A stretch of DNA of 12,472 bases from Dehalococcoidia bacterium (GCA_021296015.1 JAGWBG010000030.1:1-12472); one strand, 5' to 3'; counted from the stretch's first letter, positions 1 to 7,290 are shown. The notes: a model not told the origin generated them from the sequence alone. Numbers and translations are program-made.

Positions 1-78
1 GTCCAGCACAAAAATCACTACAAGTACATATACGGCGAACAAAGGCGGCAGAAGGAGTCCCAGGACAATCTTGGTCAT
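1..78 (-). CDS. N-terminus of a membrane protein, cut by the window edge
   Basis: An ATG at 78 lies 4 bases after the der stop codon, with GGAAAGGA about 9 bases upstream as ribosome binding site. The 26 visible codons start MTKIVLGLLLPPLF and are almost entirely hydrophobic, so they form a signal anchor or first membrane helix. The reading frame stays open to the window edge. Close spacing implies translation from the argF-der message. The glycerol-3-phosphate acyltransferase gene plsY follows der in some bacteria, but the Gly-Ser-Ile-Pro segment typical of the PlsY start is not visible here. The identity is therefore left open. Confidence 0.55.
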   Translation of the reverse strand, partial: MTKIVLGLLLPPLFAVYVLVVIFVLD

Positions 79-82
79 CCGG

Positions 83-1405
83 CTATATCCTTTCCCTGAA
101 CACCAGCCTCAGATGGGTGTGAGTGAACCCGAAGGTTGACCTCAAGCGGTTCTCCAGATAGCGCTCGTAAGAAAAATGGACCAGCCTTGGGTCGTTGACC
201 GCAAAGACAAAAGTTGGGGGGTTCACGTCAACCTGGCTCACCTCTTTAATCCTCAGGCGCCGCCCTTTTCTGGAGGGGGGCATCTGGTCCGCCAGGGCAT
301 CCAGAAGGGCATAGCGCAACCGCCCCGGTGGTATATGCTTCAACCTCTCCTGGTAAATGCTTGTGGCCAGGGCCATCAGCTCGTCAATGCCCTCTCCCAG
401 AAGGGCCGAGGTGAAGCATATAGGTGCGTATGGCATGAAATGGAGCCGTTCCCTTACGGCCTGGATTGCCAGTTCTTGCTCCGAACCATCCTCCTTGGGG
501 ACCAGGTCCCACTTGTTTACCACCACAATCATGCCCCTGTATTCGTCCCACGCATTGCCGGATATGTGGGCATCCTGAGCGGTGGCAAGCTCGCTGCCGT
601 CCATCACCAGCAGGGCTATGTCGCATCTCTGCACGGCCCTTACGGTCCTGAGGACGCTGTAATACTCAATACCCCTTTCCACCTTGCCAGGTCGCCGGAT
701 TCCCGCCGTATCCACCAGCACCGCAGGCTGGTCGTCGTAGGTGAAGTGGGTGTCCAGGGCGTCCCTGGTAGTACCCGGAATGTCGCTCACAATGGCCCTG
801 TCCTGGCCGAGGATGGCGTTCATGAGCATGGACTTGCCCACGTTGGTCCTGTCGATGATGGCCAGCCTTACGACCCCTTCGGCTGCCTCATCCTCTTCGT
901 CGTCTGGAGCAGGCAGAAGGGACACGACCTTGTCCATGAGATCGTAAATGCCGAGGTTGTGATAGGCGCTTATGAACAAGAGGTCTTCCAACCCTAGCTG
1001 ATAAAACTCCGATGCGGCAATCTCTCGCTTCTCGTTGTCCACCTTGTTTATTGCTACCACCAGGGGCTTCTGCGTGCGCCGGAGCCAGTTGGCGATTTCC
1101 GTGTCCATAGGGGTCAAGCCGTGGGCTACGTCGAGGAGGAAGATAATCAGGTCGGCTTCGGAGACCGCCGCCTCCACCTGTGCCTTCACCTTCTCTATGA
1201 GAGGGTCCTGGGGTGAAGGCTCCAGTCCGCCGGTGTCAACGATAGTGAACCGGCGGCCATCCCACGACGCGTCCCCCAGAAGGCGGTCCCTGGTAGTGCC
1301 GGGCACGTCGCTGACGATAGCATCCCTGCGTTCCATGAGGCGATTGAATAAGGTGGACTTGCCCACGTTGGGCCGCCCAACTATAGCTACAAGTGGAACA
1401 GTCAT
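83..1405 (-). CDS. der: Ribosome-assembly GTPase Der (EngA), with an altered second P-loop
   Basis: Der is an essential GTPase with two tandem G domains that acts in maturation of the 50S ribosomal subunit. The protein has 440 residues, a normal length. G domain 1 is canonical: GRPNVGKST at 10-18, PGTTRD at 35-40, DTGG at 57-60, NKVD at 120-123 and SA at 146-147. G domain 2 has PGTTRD at 210-215, DTAG at 232-235 and NKWD at 297-300. Its P-loop, however, reads DRTNVGKSM at 185-193, so the first P-loop glycine is Asp and Pro is Thr. The C-terminal ~100 residues match the KH-like domain. The ATG at 1405 follows argF by 48 bases and has no clear Shine-Dalgarno; an in-frame stop just upstream excludes a longer start. 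It probably depends on the argF message. Confidence 0.96.
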   Translation of the reverse strand: MTVPLVAIVGRPNVGKSTLFNRLMERRDAIVSDVPGTTRDRLLGDASWDGRRFTIVDTGGLEPSPQDPLIEKVKAQVEAAVSEADLIIFLLDVAHGLTPMDTEIANWLRRTQKPLVVAINKVDNEKREIAASEFYQLGLEDLLFISAYHNLGIYDLMDKVVSLLPAPDDEEDEAAEGVVRLAIIDRTNVGKSMLMNAILGQDRAIVSDIPGTTRDALDTHFTYDDQPAVLVDTAGIRRPGKVERGIEYYSVLRTVRAVQRCDIALLVMDGSELATAQDAHISGNAWDEYRGMIVVVNKWDLVPKEDGSEQELAIQAVRERLHFMPYAPICFTSALLGEGIDELMALATSIYQERLKHIPPGRLRYALLDALADQMPPSRKGRRLRIKEVSQVDVNPPTFVFAVNDPRLVHFSYERYLENRLRSTFGFTHTHLRLVFRERI

Positions 1406-1453
1406 GTCATAACCATTGACTCACGCAATTCTGATGGTCCTTCAGATTATGAG

Positions 1454-2374
1454 TCATCCATCTCTGATTATTATATACTCCAGCAGGGCTTTCTGCGCAT
1501 GGAGGCGGTTCTCGGCCTGGTCAAAGGCAACGGACTGGGGATGGTCGAGCATACCGGGCGCTACCTCCTCACCGTAGTGGGCTGGCATATCGTGCATGAA
1601 TATGGCATCCCACCGGGCGCAAGACAGGAGGTCGGGGTCAACGGTGTAGCCCTGGAAATCCCGGCGGCGCGCTTCGGCTTCAGCCTCCTGTCCCATGCTG
1701 GTCCACACATCCGTGTAAACGACGTCGGCATTCGATAGAGCCTCACGGGGGTCCACGAGGGCGGTCACGTCGGTGTTCCATGCCGATGCCCGCTGCCGCG
1801 CTTGCTCAAGGGTCTCCTCGTCCAGGCGGTAACCCGGCGGCGAGGCAATAGTGAAGTTTGCTCCGACGGAGGCTAGCCCAAGGCACAGACTCCGGGCCAC
1901 GTTGTTTCCATCCCCTATATAGGTAATTTTAAGTCCCTCAAGGGTGCCCTTGCGCTCGTGTATGGTCTGGAGGTCTGCGATGGTCTGACAAGGGTGTTCC
2001 CAGTCGGAGAGAGCGTTTATAACGGGCACGGAGGCGTACTCCGCCAGCTCTTTCAGGCTGGAATGGGAGTTTACCCTGGCAACTATGCAGTCCACGTACC
2101 GTGACAGGACGCGGGCCACGTCGGAGACGGCCTCTCGCGCTCCCAACTCCACCTCACCTGGGCCCATGTAAAAAGAATATCCTCCAAGTTGCTGCACGGC
2201 CACATGGAAGCTGGCCTTGGTACGAAGAGAGGGTTTCTCGAAAAGAAGAGCTACATTCTTACCCACCAGCACTGGCCACGCCGGCTCCCCGCTCATCTGC
2301 CGGGCCCTGTGAACGATGTCCAGTATGTGCTGTGGGTCCAGGTCCAGGATAGAAAGCAAGTCCCAACCGCGCAT
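1454..2374 (-). CDS. argF: Ornithine carbamoyltransferase (anabolic type)
   Basis: ArgF transfers carbamoyl from carbamoyl phosphate to ornithine, giving citrulline in arginine synthesis. The protein has 306 residues, the usual length. The carbamoyl-phosphate loop is SLRT at 49-52, where many homologues have STRT. HPCQ at 127-130 and the ornithine loop DVWTSMG at 222-228 are intact. The late active-site motif normally written HCLP reads HDMP at 261-264, so the substrate-contacting Cys is Asp; the flanking PAH.GEEV and QAENRLHAQKALL segments are normal. The ATG at 2374 has GGAAGGTGGTG just upstream and a good promoter at 2395-2423. It is the first gene of an argF-der unit. A related carbamoyltransferase with another acceptor is possible, but the SMG loop favours ornithine. 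Confidence 0.92.
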   Translation of the reverse strand: MRGWDLLSILDLDPQHILDIVHRARQMSGEPAWPVLVGKNVALLFEKPSLRTKASFHVAVQQLGGYSFYMGPGEVELGAREAVSDVARVLSRYVDCIVARVNSHSSLKELAEYASVPVINALSDWEHPCQTIADLQTIHERKGTLEGLKITYIGDGNNVARSLCLGLASVGANFTIASPPGYRLDEETLEQARQRASAWNTDVTALVDPREALSNADVVYTDVWTSMGQEAEAEARRRDFQGYTVDPDLLSCARWDAIFMHDMPAHYGEEVAPGMLDHPQSVAFDQAENRLHAQKALLEYIIIRDG

Positions 2375-2394
2375 ATCACCACCTTCCGGGCAGC

Positions 2395-2423
2395 ATCATA
2401 TATCAAAATACCCCGCTCTTCAA
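2395..2423 (-). promoter_or_regulatory. Sigma70-type promoter of argF-der
   Basis: On the minus strand, TTGAAG (2423-2418) is separated by 17 bases from TATGAT (2400-2395). Transcription would start near 2388, leaving a leader of about a dozen bases before the argF ATG, just enough for its ribosome binding site. Confidence 0.65.
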
Positions 2424-2563
2424 GGGTTTTCTGATACAGCCAAGGCCCCAAGAGGTCTACCAATGATGTGGAAGTGGGACCTGCATGGGAGTAGAATTGG
2501 CGGGTAACATCTCAGCCCATCTTCGATGTCGTCAGAACCTGGGCCGGGCTGAAGGAGGCCAGT

Positions 2564-2923
2564 ATGGTCAGCAAAAGGATAGTTCCAGGAATAAAAGGCA
2601 GGAGGGAGACCATTGTATGTGAGCATAATGTAGCGCCTCACGTGGACAAGTTCAGTACCCCAGCCATGATTATGCTCATGGAGCAGGCGGCCATGGAGGC
2701 CGTCAACCACCTCCTGGAACCCAACCAGACCTCGGTGGGTTACGAGGTAAACGTGCGCCACATGGCCCCCGCATCCCTGGGGGCCAGGATAGTTGCCCAA
2801 GCCGAGCTTACCGAGACGGAAAGGAACCGGCTCACCTTCAATGTGGCTGCCTACGACGGGGAGACAAAGATCGGTGAAGGCACCCACCGCCGCGCCGTCA
2901 TAAGCTCCGAACCGGTCAAATAG
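2564..2923 (+). CDS. FlK-like hotdog acyl-CoA thioesterase
   Basis: This 119-residue single hotdog domain resembles fluoroacetyl-CoA thioesterase FlK and its many uncharacterised relatives, which hydrolyse short acyl-CoA thioesters in the cytoplasm. Visible landmarks are FSTPAMIMLMEQAAMEAV (30-47), LLEPNQTSVG (50-59), VRHMAP (64-69) and a C-terminal GEGTHRRAVI. FlK uses Thr42, Glu50 and His76; here Thr32, Glu40 and His66 keep exactly those spacings (8 and 26), so the triad appears intact. The ATG has AAGGAGG at 2552-2558, 5 bases upstream, a strong ribosome binding site. The gene stands alone on the plus strand, divergent from argF and convergent with the cobalamin/Fe-S gene. The substrate cannot be read from sequence; most family members are not fluoroacetate enzymes. 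Confidence 0.85.
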   Translation: MVSKRIVPGIKGRRETIVCEHNVAPHVDKFSTPAMIMLMEQAAMEAVNHLLEPNQTSVGYEVNVRHMAPASLGARIVAQAELTETERNRLTFNVAAYDGETKIGEGTHRRAVISSEPVK

Positions 2924-2944
2924 CGTCTGAGTCACGCAAAGTTT

Positions 2945-2960
2945 GGGGCCGGCAACCCCC
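2945..2960. terminator. Weak hairpin between convergent genes
   Basis: GGGG at 2945-2948 can pair with CCCC within 2956-2961 around a loop of about 7 bases, 22 bases after the thioesterase stop. Only a short T-rich stretch (CTTTCT) follows on the plus strand, so this is a weak terminator candidate for the thioesterase message. Confidence 0.22.
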
Positions 2961-3002
2961 CTTTCTGCTAACCACTGTGTATGGGCCGCGGGGCGGGAAT
3001 GC

Positions 3003-4289
3003 TTAGGCCTCTTCTACCTCGGTCCCGCTGGGAAGGCTGACCATCTCCGCAGGATTTACGATAACGAACTTGTGGACTTCCCCCACAAAGTCCCGCAGCA
3101 TCTGGTCACCCTCGGGTCCCTCGGGGATTGCCTCGTTCTTTATTTTCTCTTTGAGGTCCTCAAAGAGAACATCCTCGGCCTTGCCGTGGGGAACGTGGAA
3201 GAAATCGCTAGCGAACCTGGGCAACTCTCCGGGGCCGAAATAGCCCATGTCGCGCAGGTTGTATCCCTCCAGCAGGTGGGTACCCTTGCCCAGTACCTGC
3301 CCGGTCGAGGCATAGTGGCTCATCACGCTCTCCATGCCATACCGCTGTATAGGGCACGTCTTCATGCAGACAGCGCAGCCTTCGTAGCGGGTCATCACCG
3401 GGCGGCAGCGACGGTATATCAGCTTGTGCTTTTCGGCACCCCTCCACCAGACCTTGTCCCTCATCAGGGCGCGGGCGGGACACCGGTTCACGCACACCTG
3501 GCAGATATTGCAGAAGGCGTGGATGCCATAGTCCACAGGCTCGTCGTAGGCCACTTCAGCGTCGGGGGTAATCATCATGAGCCTGGCGCGGGAGCCGAAG
3601 TGGGGTGAAAGCAGCTGGCCGTTAGCTCCCAGCTGGCCCAGCCCCGCCTCGTCGAACATGGGTATCATCACGGCGCTATTGGAGAGGGGATTGTGTACCT
3701 GGGCATGATACCCCAAGCTACGAATGTAATCGGCCAAGTCCAGGGCCAGCGCACCCATGATTCTGTAGATGGCGTAGTGAGGCCCCTCAGCTTCCCTGCT
3801 GGGCGCCGACTGGGTAGGCTCGAAGTCCTGCTCATAGGCCAGGCAGATGGCGTTGGGGAACTTGGACCAGTCCCTCTTGAACTTGTAGACGTAGCGCCTG
3901 TCGTACCTGGTGAATCCGACCTCGCCGAATCCCATCTCCCTTGCCTTGGCCCTAATCAACTCGGTGACATCCTTGCCGAAATCGGGTTCCACCGTAGGCT
4001 CTATGTCACCGGTGTTGTGGGCGGCCTGGACAATGGGCCTTGACATTGCATCGTTGATTCGCCGGTCTTCCCAGTCTTCCGTTGTGTAGACGGTCCATGC
4101 CCACTCCCGGTCTGCGGTATATTCGACCGCCTGACTCTCCAGGGGGTACTCCCTGCTATAGAAGTCCACCTCCTGTGGGTTCTGCACGATTCCAGGAGCC
4201 GTTTCCAACTCTTCGGGAACAGGGATATTCACGGGCTTGTCGCCAAGCCTCCTACCCGGTCGAGTTACCGAGTGTCCTGTTTTCAGCAT
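3003..4289 (-). CDS. Cobalamin/4Fe-4S reductase resembling reductive dehalogenases and QueG
   Basis: The protein has 428 residues from the ATG at 4289. The frame opens earlier at a TTG (4304), but GGGAGGAG lies 5 bases before the ATG and overlaps that longer reading, so the ATG is preferred. The middle segment AGLGQLGANGQLLSPHFGSR (215-234) matches the cobalamin-binding signature shared by RdhA reductive dehalogenases and epoxyqueuosine reductase QueG. Two ferredoxin-type motifs follow: C260, C263, C266, C270-Pro, and C295, C305, C308, C312-Pro. The reaction is likely B12-dependent reduction fed by two 4Fe-4S clusters. There is no twin-arginine signal, no membrane helix and no adjacent RdhB anchor gene, so it should be cytoplasmic and not a standard respiratory dehalogenase. 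The ~100-residue N-terminal part is unlike QueG. The substrate is unknown. Confidence 0.78.
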   Translation of the reverse strand: MLKTGHSVTRPGRRLGDKPVNIPVPEELETAPGIVQNPQEVDFYSREYPLESQAVEYTADREWAWTVYTTEDWEDRRINDAMSRPIVQAAHNTGDIEPTVEPDFGKDVTELIRAKAREMGFGEVGFTRYDRRYVYKFKRDWSKFPNAICLAYEQDFEPTQSAPSREAEGPHYAIYRIMGALALDLADYIRSLGYHAQVHNPLSNSAVMIPMFDEAGLGQLGANGQLLSPHFGSRARLMMITPDAEVAYDEPVDYGIHAFCNICQVCVNRCPARALMRDKVWWRGAEKHKLIYRRCRPVMTRYEGCAVCMKTCPIQRYGMESVMSHYASTGQVLGKGTHLLEGYNLRDMGYFGPGELPRFASDFFHVPHGKAEDVLFEDLKEKIKNEAIPEGPEGDQMLRDFVGEVHKFVIVNPAEMVSLPSGTEVEEA

Positions 4290-4365
4290 GGTCACTCCTC
4301 CCAATCAAATTGATTCCGGTGTGGATAGTCTTCCCTGTAATCCAAGCCCAAAAGCAAGGGTCTCC

Positions 4366-4378
4366 CCACAATATGTGG
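4366..4378. promoter_or_regulatory. Inverted repeat just downstream of the reductase promoter
   Basis: CCACA-ATA-TGTGG is a perfect 5-base inverted repeat. It lies about 5-17 bases after the predicted transcription start of the cobalamin/Fe-S gene, a position where a bound repressor would block initiation. The arms are short, so chance occurrence is quite possible. Confidence 0.3.
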
Positions 4379-4389
4379 AACTAATCACC

Positions 4390-4418
4390 ATTGTGCCGTC
4401 AATATCCTTTATTGTCAA
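4390..4418 (-). promoter_or_regulatory. Promoter of the cobalamin/4Fe-4S reductase gene
   Basis: On the minus strand a perfect TTGACA (4418-4413) is followed after 17 bases by CACAAT (4395-4390). The predicted start near 4383 gives a leader of about 94 bases. This lies in the 195-base gap after the ThDP gene and suggests separate control of the downstream gene. The -10 matches only 4 of 6 positions. Confidence 0.5.
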
Positions 4419-4484
4419 GAGATATTGGATGATATGTCGTATTTAATTGCAAATAACCTTCAGGTAAGCTTGAATGACCAACCC

Positions 4485-6176
4485 TCACCCCTGCCGGGAT
4501 TCCGTCTTTCTTGCGACCATTGCGTCGGCCAGGGGGCTGCGCACGGACTTTATCCCTATGTTGACAAGGGACGGTCTGTTGGATGATATGGCGCGTTCCA
4601 CGGCGGGCGCCACTTCCTCGCTACGCTCGATGTACTCTCCATAGCCACCCAGGGCCTCCACAACCTGATCGTAGCGCACGAACCGCAGGTCGGTCCCCAC
4701 CGCTCTGCCGTAGTAGGCCAGCTGGAAGTTCCTGTCTATCCCCCAGACCGAGTCATTGCCCATTACAGCCGTGAAAGGCAGGTTATGTCTTATGGCGGTA
4801 TCGTACTCCATAGTGTAGAAGCCGAAGGAGCCGTCGCCGATGAACAGCAGCACCCTGGCATCAGGACGGGCCAGCTTGGCCCCCAGGGCGTAGGGCAGCC
4901 CGCATCCCAGCTGGCTCAGAGGGCCAAGGCGCATCCACTGGCCCGTCCCCCTGGCTTTGAGGTAGGACCGGCCCCATTGGGCGTAGTCCCCGCCGTCGAA
5001 TATCAGAATGGTATCGTCATCCGTGAACCTCTCTATCTCTTTGAAGACCCTCATGGGGTGCATGGGGAGATCGTCGGAGGCGAGGGACTCCAGGTGGCCG
5101 AGCCAGGACTCACGGTCTTCTCTCAGACGGCCAAGCCAGGGGTCCAGCCGACCGGAGGGCCAGCTTTGTCCTTTTGCCTCATGGGTGAGCTGCTCAACCA
5201 CCGCTCCTATATCGCCCAGAATCCCCACAGAAACGCCCCTGTTTCGCCCGATGTCAGCCGGGGACGGGTCCACCTGGATAAGACGGGCGTTGGCACCAAA
5301 GAAGGGCGGCTGCCCATACCTGTAGCGGTGGTCGAAGCGCTTTCCCAGAAGCAGCACTACGTCCGCCTCTCTAAATCGCCTGGCGGTGGAGTTCAGTGAG
5401 CCGTCGGCGTAGCCGAAGCACAGGGGATGGTCATCGGAGACCATGCCCCTGGCCTGCTCCACGGTAAAGACGGGAACGCCGGTGGTCTCCACAAGCTCCT
5501 GGAGCGCGCCGGGAGACAGGGAGTAGCGGGCCGAGTTGGCGGCGATGACCACCGGCCTCTCCGCCCGGCGCAGCAGGGCCACGGCTTCCTGAATCAGTTT
5601 GGGGTCCCCATGGGAGCGGCCCGCATTTCTGTACTCTCCGGGTTGGTATTGGGGCAACTCGTCCTCTGAGACGTCCTGCTCCTGAATATCTACCGGTATG
5701 GTGAGGTGGACCGGACCCGGCCTGCCGGTGAGGGCCGTGCGGAAGGCAGTAGCGACGTATTCGGGAATGCGACGCCGGTCATGGACCAGCCAAGCACCCT
5801 TCGTTACGGGGGCTGCCATCCCCACCTGGTCTATCTCCTGGAAGGCGTACATCCCCTTCTCGGAAAGCTCGCTGGAGCCGCTTATGAGTATGACCGGACT
5901 CTCGGACGTGTAGATGTTGGGCAGTGCGGAAATAGCGTTGGAGAACCCCGGCCCTCCGGTGACCATCACCACCGCAGGTTCTCCCGTGACCCTGGCCCAG
6001 GCGTCGGCCATGTGCATGGCTGCTGCCTCGTGGCGGGTGTCTATAAACTGCAACCCCTCGTCCTCTACGGCGTCAACCAGGGGGAGGATAGTGTCTCCCA
6101 CGATGGTGAAGACTTTGCTGATACCCTCCAGCTTGAGTGCTCTCACCATCAGGTGGGACCCGGTGAGCTTGGTCAT
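4485..6176 (-). CDS. Thiamine-diphosphate enzyme (acetolactate synthase / 2-hydroxyacyl-CoA lyase superfamily)
   Basis: The protein has 563 residues in the three-domain layout of ThDP lyases and decarboxylases: an N-terminal Pyr domain with the catalytic Glu at E50 (RHEAAAM) and GPGFSN at 75-80, a central domain (about 190-330), and a C-terminal PP domain with the Mg-ThDP motif GDGSF (447-451) and N474 about 25 residues on. The segment SGSSELSEKGMYAFQEIDQV (99-118) is typical of the superfamily. Candidates are carboligase, decarboxylase or 2-hydroxyacyl-CoA lyase; sequence alone does not decide. It is not clearly the IlvB of branched-chain synthesis, since no ilvN regulatory subunit follows. 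The frame extends to an ATG at 6203, but AAAGGAG 8 bases before the ATG at 6176 makes the internal start more likely. It is divergent from the ketopantoate-reductase gene. Confidence 0.85.
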   Translation of the reverse strand: MTKLTGSHLMVRALKLEGISKVFTIVGDTILPLVDAVEDEGLQFIDTRHEAAAMHMADAWARVTGEPAVVMVTGGPGFSNAISALPNIYTSESPVILISGSSELSEKGMYAFQEIDQVGMAAPVTKGAWLVHDRRRIPEYVATAFRTALTGRPGPVHLTIPVDIQEQDVSEDELPQYQPGEYRNAGRSHGDPKLIQEAVALLRRAERPVVIAANSARYSLSPGALQELVETTGVPVFTVEQARGMVSDDHPLCFGYADGSLNSTARRFREADVVLLLGKRFDHRYRYGQPPFFGANARLIQVDPSPADIGRNRGVSVGILGDIGAVVEQLTHEAKGQSWPSGRLDPWLGRLREDRESWLGHLESLASDDLPMHPMRVFKEIERFTDDDTILIFDGGDYAQWGRSYLKARGTGQWMRLGPLSQLGCGLPYALGAKLARPDARVLLFIGDGSFGFYTMEYDTAIRHNLPFTAVMGNDSVWGIDRNFQLAYYGRAVGTDLRFVRYDQVVEALGGYGEYIERSEEVAPAVERAISSNRPSLVNIGIKSVRSPLADAMVARKTESRQG

Positions 6177-6263
6177 GTTGCTGGCTCCTTTCGTCTTATC
6201 CATCTCATCCAGTCACAAAGGGCCTTTACGGACTGTTAGAGCTTACATGGTGCAGCCGAGGAC

Positions 6264-6281
6264 TTCAAGGCCCGCCTTGAA
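6264..6281. promoter_or_regulatory. Perfect 18-base palindromic operator candidate in a divergent promoter region
   Basis: TTCAAGGC-CC-GCCTTGAA has perfect 8-base arms and a 2-base centre. It lies midway in the 167-base gap between the divergent ThDP and ketopantoate-reductase genes. Its right arm overlaps the predicted -35 (TTGAAC, 6277-6282) of the plus-strand gene, and its left arm supplies a TTGAAG on the minus strand. A dimeric regulator here could control both directions. Confidence 0.5.
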
Positions 6282-6305
6282 CTAGGCCAGGCCGTAGGGT
6301 ATCTT
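6277..6305 (+). promoter_or_regulatory. Possible promoter of the ketopantoate-reductase gene
   Basis: TTGAAC (6277-6282), a 17-base spacer and TATCTT (6300-6305) match 8 of 12 consensus positions. The predicted start near 6312 leaves a leader of about 30 bases before the ATG at 6344. The -35 overlaps the 6264-6281 palindrome. Confidence 0.42.
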
Positions 6306-6343
6306 TGAGGCACATTCTCATAGTAATCACCGGGGAGGTCGCC

Positions 6344-7267
6344 ATGCGTATAGCGGTAATGGGCGCAGGGGGAGTGGGAGGGTACTTCGGGGGACTCCTG
6401 GCCGGAGCGGGCAACGAGGTGGCCCTCATAGCGAGGGGCGCTCACCTGCAAGCCATCCGCAGCCGGGGCCTGAGAGTGAAGAGCCAACGGGGAGACTTCA
6501 ATATCAGCGTAGAGGCTACCGACGACCCCCGACAGGTAGGCCCCGTAGAGATGGTGCTCCTCAGCGTCAAGACTTACCAGAACGCCGCGACAATTCCCAT
6601 CCTGACGCCCCTGGTGGGGGAGAGTACCTCGCTACTCACCCTGCAGAACGGAGTGGAGGGTCACGAGGAGCTTGCCCAGGTCGTGGGGCATGAGCGGGTG
6701 CTGCCGGGTTCCGCCTATGTCGAGACCCATATAGAGTCTCCGGGCGTCATAAGTCAGAGGGGCGACGTGGCACGCATCGTCTTTGGGGAGACCAGCGGGC
6801 AGCGCACCCCCAGAGCACAGCGTATACTGGAGACCTTCCAGACCGCCGGGATACCGACCGACCTTTCCAATGACGTGGTAAAGGAACTGTGGACCAAATT
6901 CCTCTTCATATGCACTCTGGCGGGCGTGACCAGCACGGCCCGTGCGCCCATGAGCCAGCTTCTGCAGCACGCCGAGGCCCGGGAGACCATCCTCGCCGTT
7001 ATGAGAGAGGTGGAGGCCGTCGGACGGGCCAGAGGGGTAAACCTGGACGTAGATGTGGTGGAGAGGACTATGGAGTACGTGGAGACCACCGCCAAAGACC
7101 TCCAAGCCTCTATGCATACCGACCTGGAGTTGGGAAGGCCGCTGGAACTGGAGGCCCTGAACGGGGCCGTGGTGAGGATGGGGCAGCAGGGGGGCGTGCC
7201 CACGCCGGTTAACAGGCTTCTCTACTCCCTTCTGGTGGCTCACAAGGACGGCGCCGTGCATCAATAA
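6344..7267 (+). CDS. 2-dehydropantoate 2-reductase family protein
   Basis: The 307-residue protein has the full ApbA/PanE layout. Family members reduce ketopantoate to pantoate with NADPH in coenzyme A synthesis, but many paralogues act on other 2-keto acids. The N-terminal Rossmann fold starts MRIAVMGAGGVGGYFG with the nucleotide loop at 7-12. SVKTY (K76) and LQNG (N102) follow, then the helical C-terminal domain with the catalytic Lys in ELWTKF (K185) and the substrate-binding ASM..D (256-260) and ALNG (271-274). The frame opens at a TTG at 6305, but GGGGAGG at 6332-6338, 5 bases before the ATG at 6344, fixes the start. The gene is not beside panB or panC, so a pantothenate role is only one option. 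It probably shares a message with the hydrolase 73 bases downstream. Confidence 0.88.
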   Translation: MRIAVMGAGGVGGYFGGLLAGAGNEVALIARGAHLQAIRSRGLRVKSQRGDFNISVEATDDPRQVGPVEMVLLSVKTYQNAATIPILTPLVGESTSLLTLQNGVEGHEELAQVVGHERVLPGSAYVETHIESPGVISQRGDVARIVFGETSGQRTPRAQRILETFQTAGIPTDLSNDVVKELWTKFLFICTLAGVTSTARAPMSQLLQHAEARETILAVMREVEAVGRARGVNLDVDVVERTMEYVETTAKDLQASMHTDLELGRPLELEALNGAVVRMGQQGGVPTPVNRLLYSLLVAHKDGAVHQ

Positions 7268-7290
7268 ACCGGGATAACGGCCCAACGCCA

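Noticed and set aside
176..997. Long plus-strand open frame (273 codons) opposite der
   Set aside because: It lies wholly inside der, has no ribosome binding site and no recognisable domain, and reflects GC-biased codon structure on the opposite strand.
1430..1446. Hairpin TCTGA-N7-TCAGA between argF and der as a terminator or attenuator
   Set aside because: The stem is 5 base pairs with no T-run, and der has no other promoter, so termination here would be damaging.
2943..3608. 221-codon plus-strand open frame opposite the reductase gene
   Set aside because: It overlaps the well-supported minus-strand Fe-S gene, including its Cys motifs, and its translation shows no coherent family.
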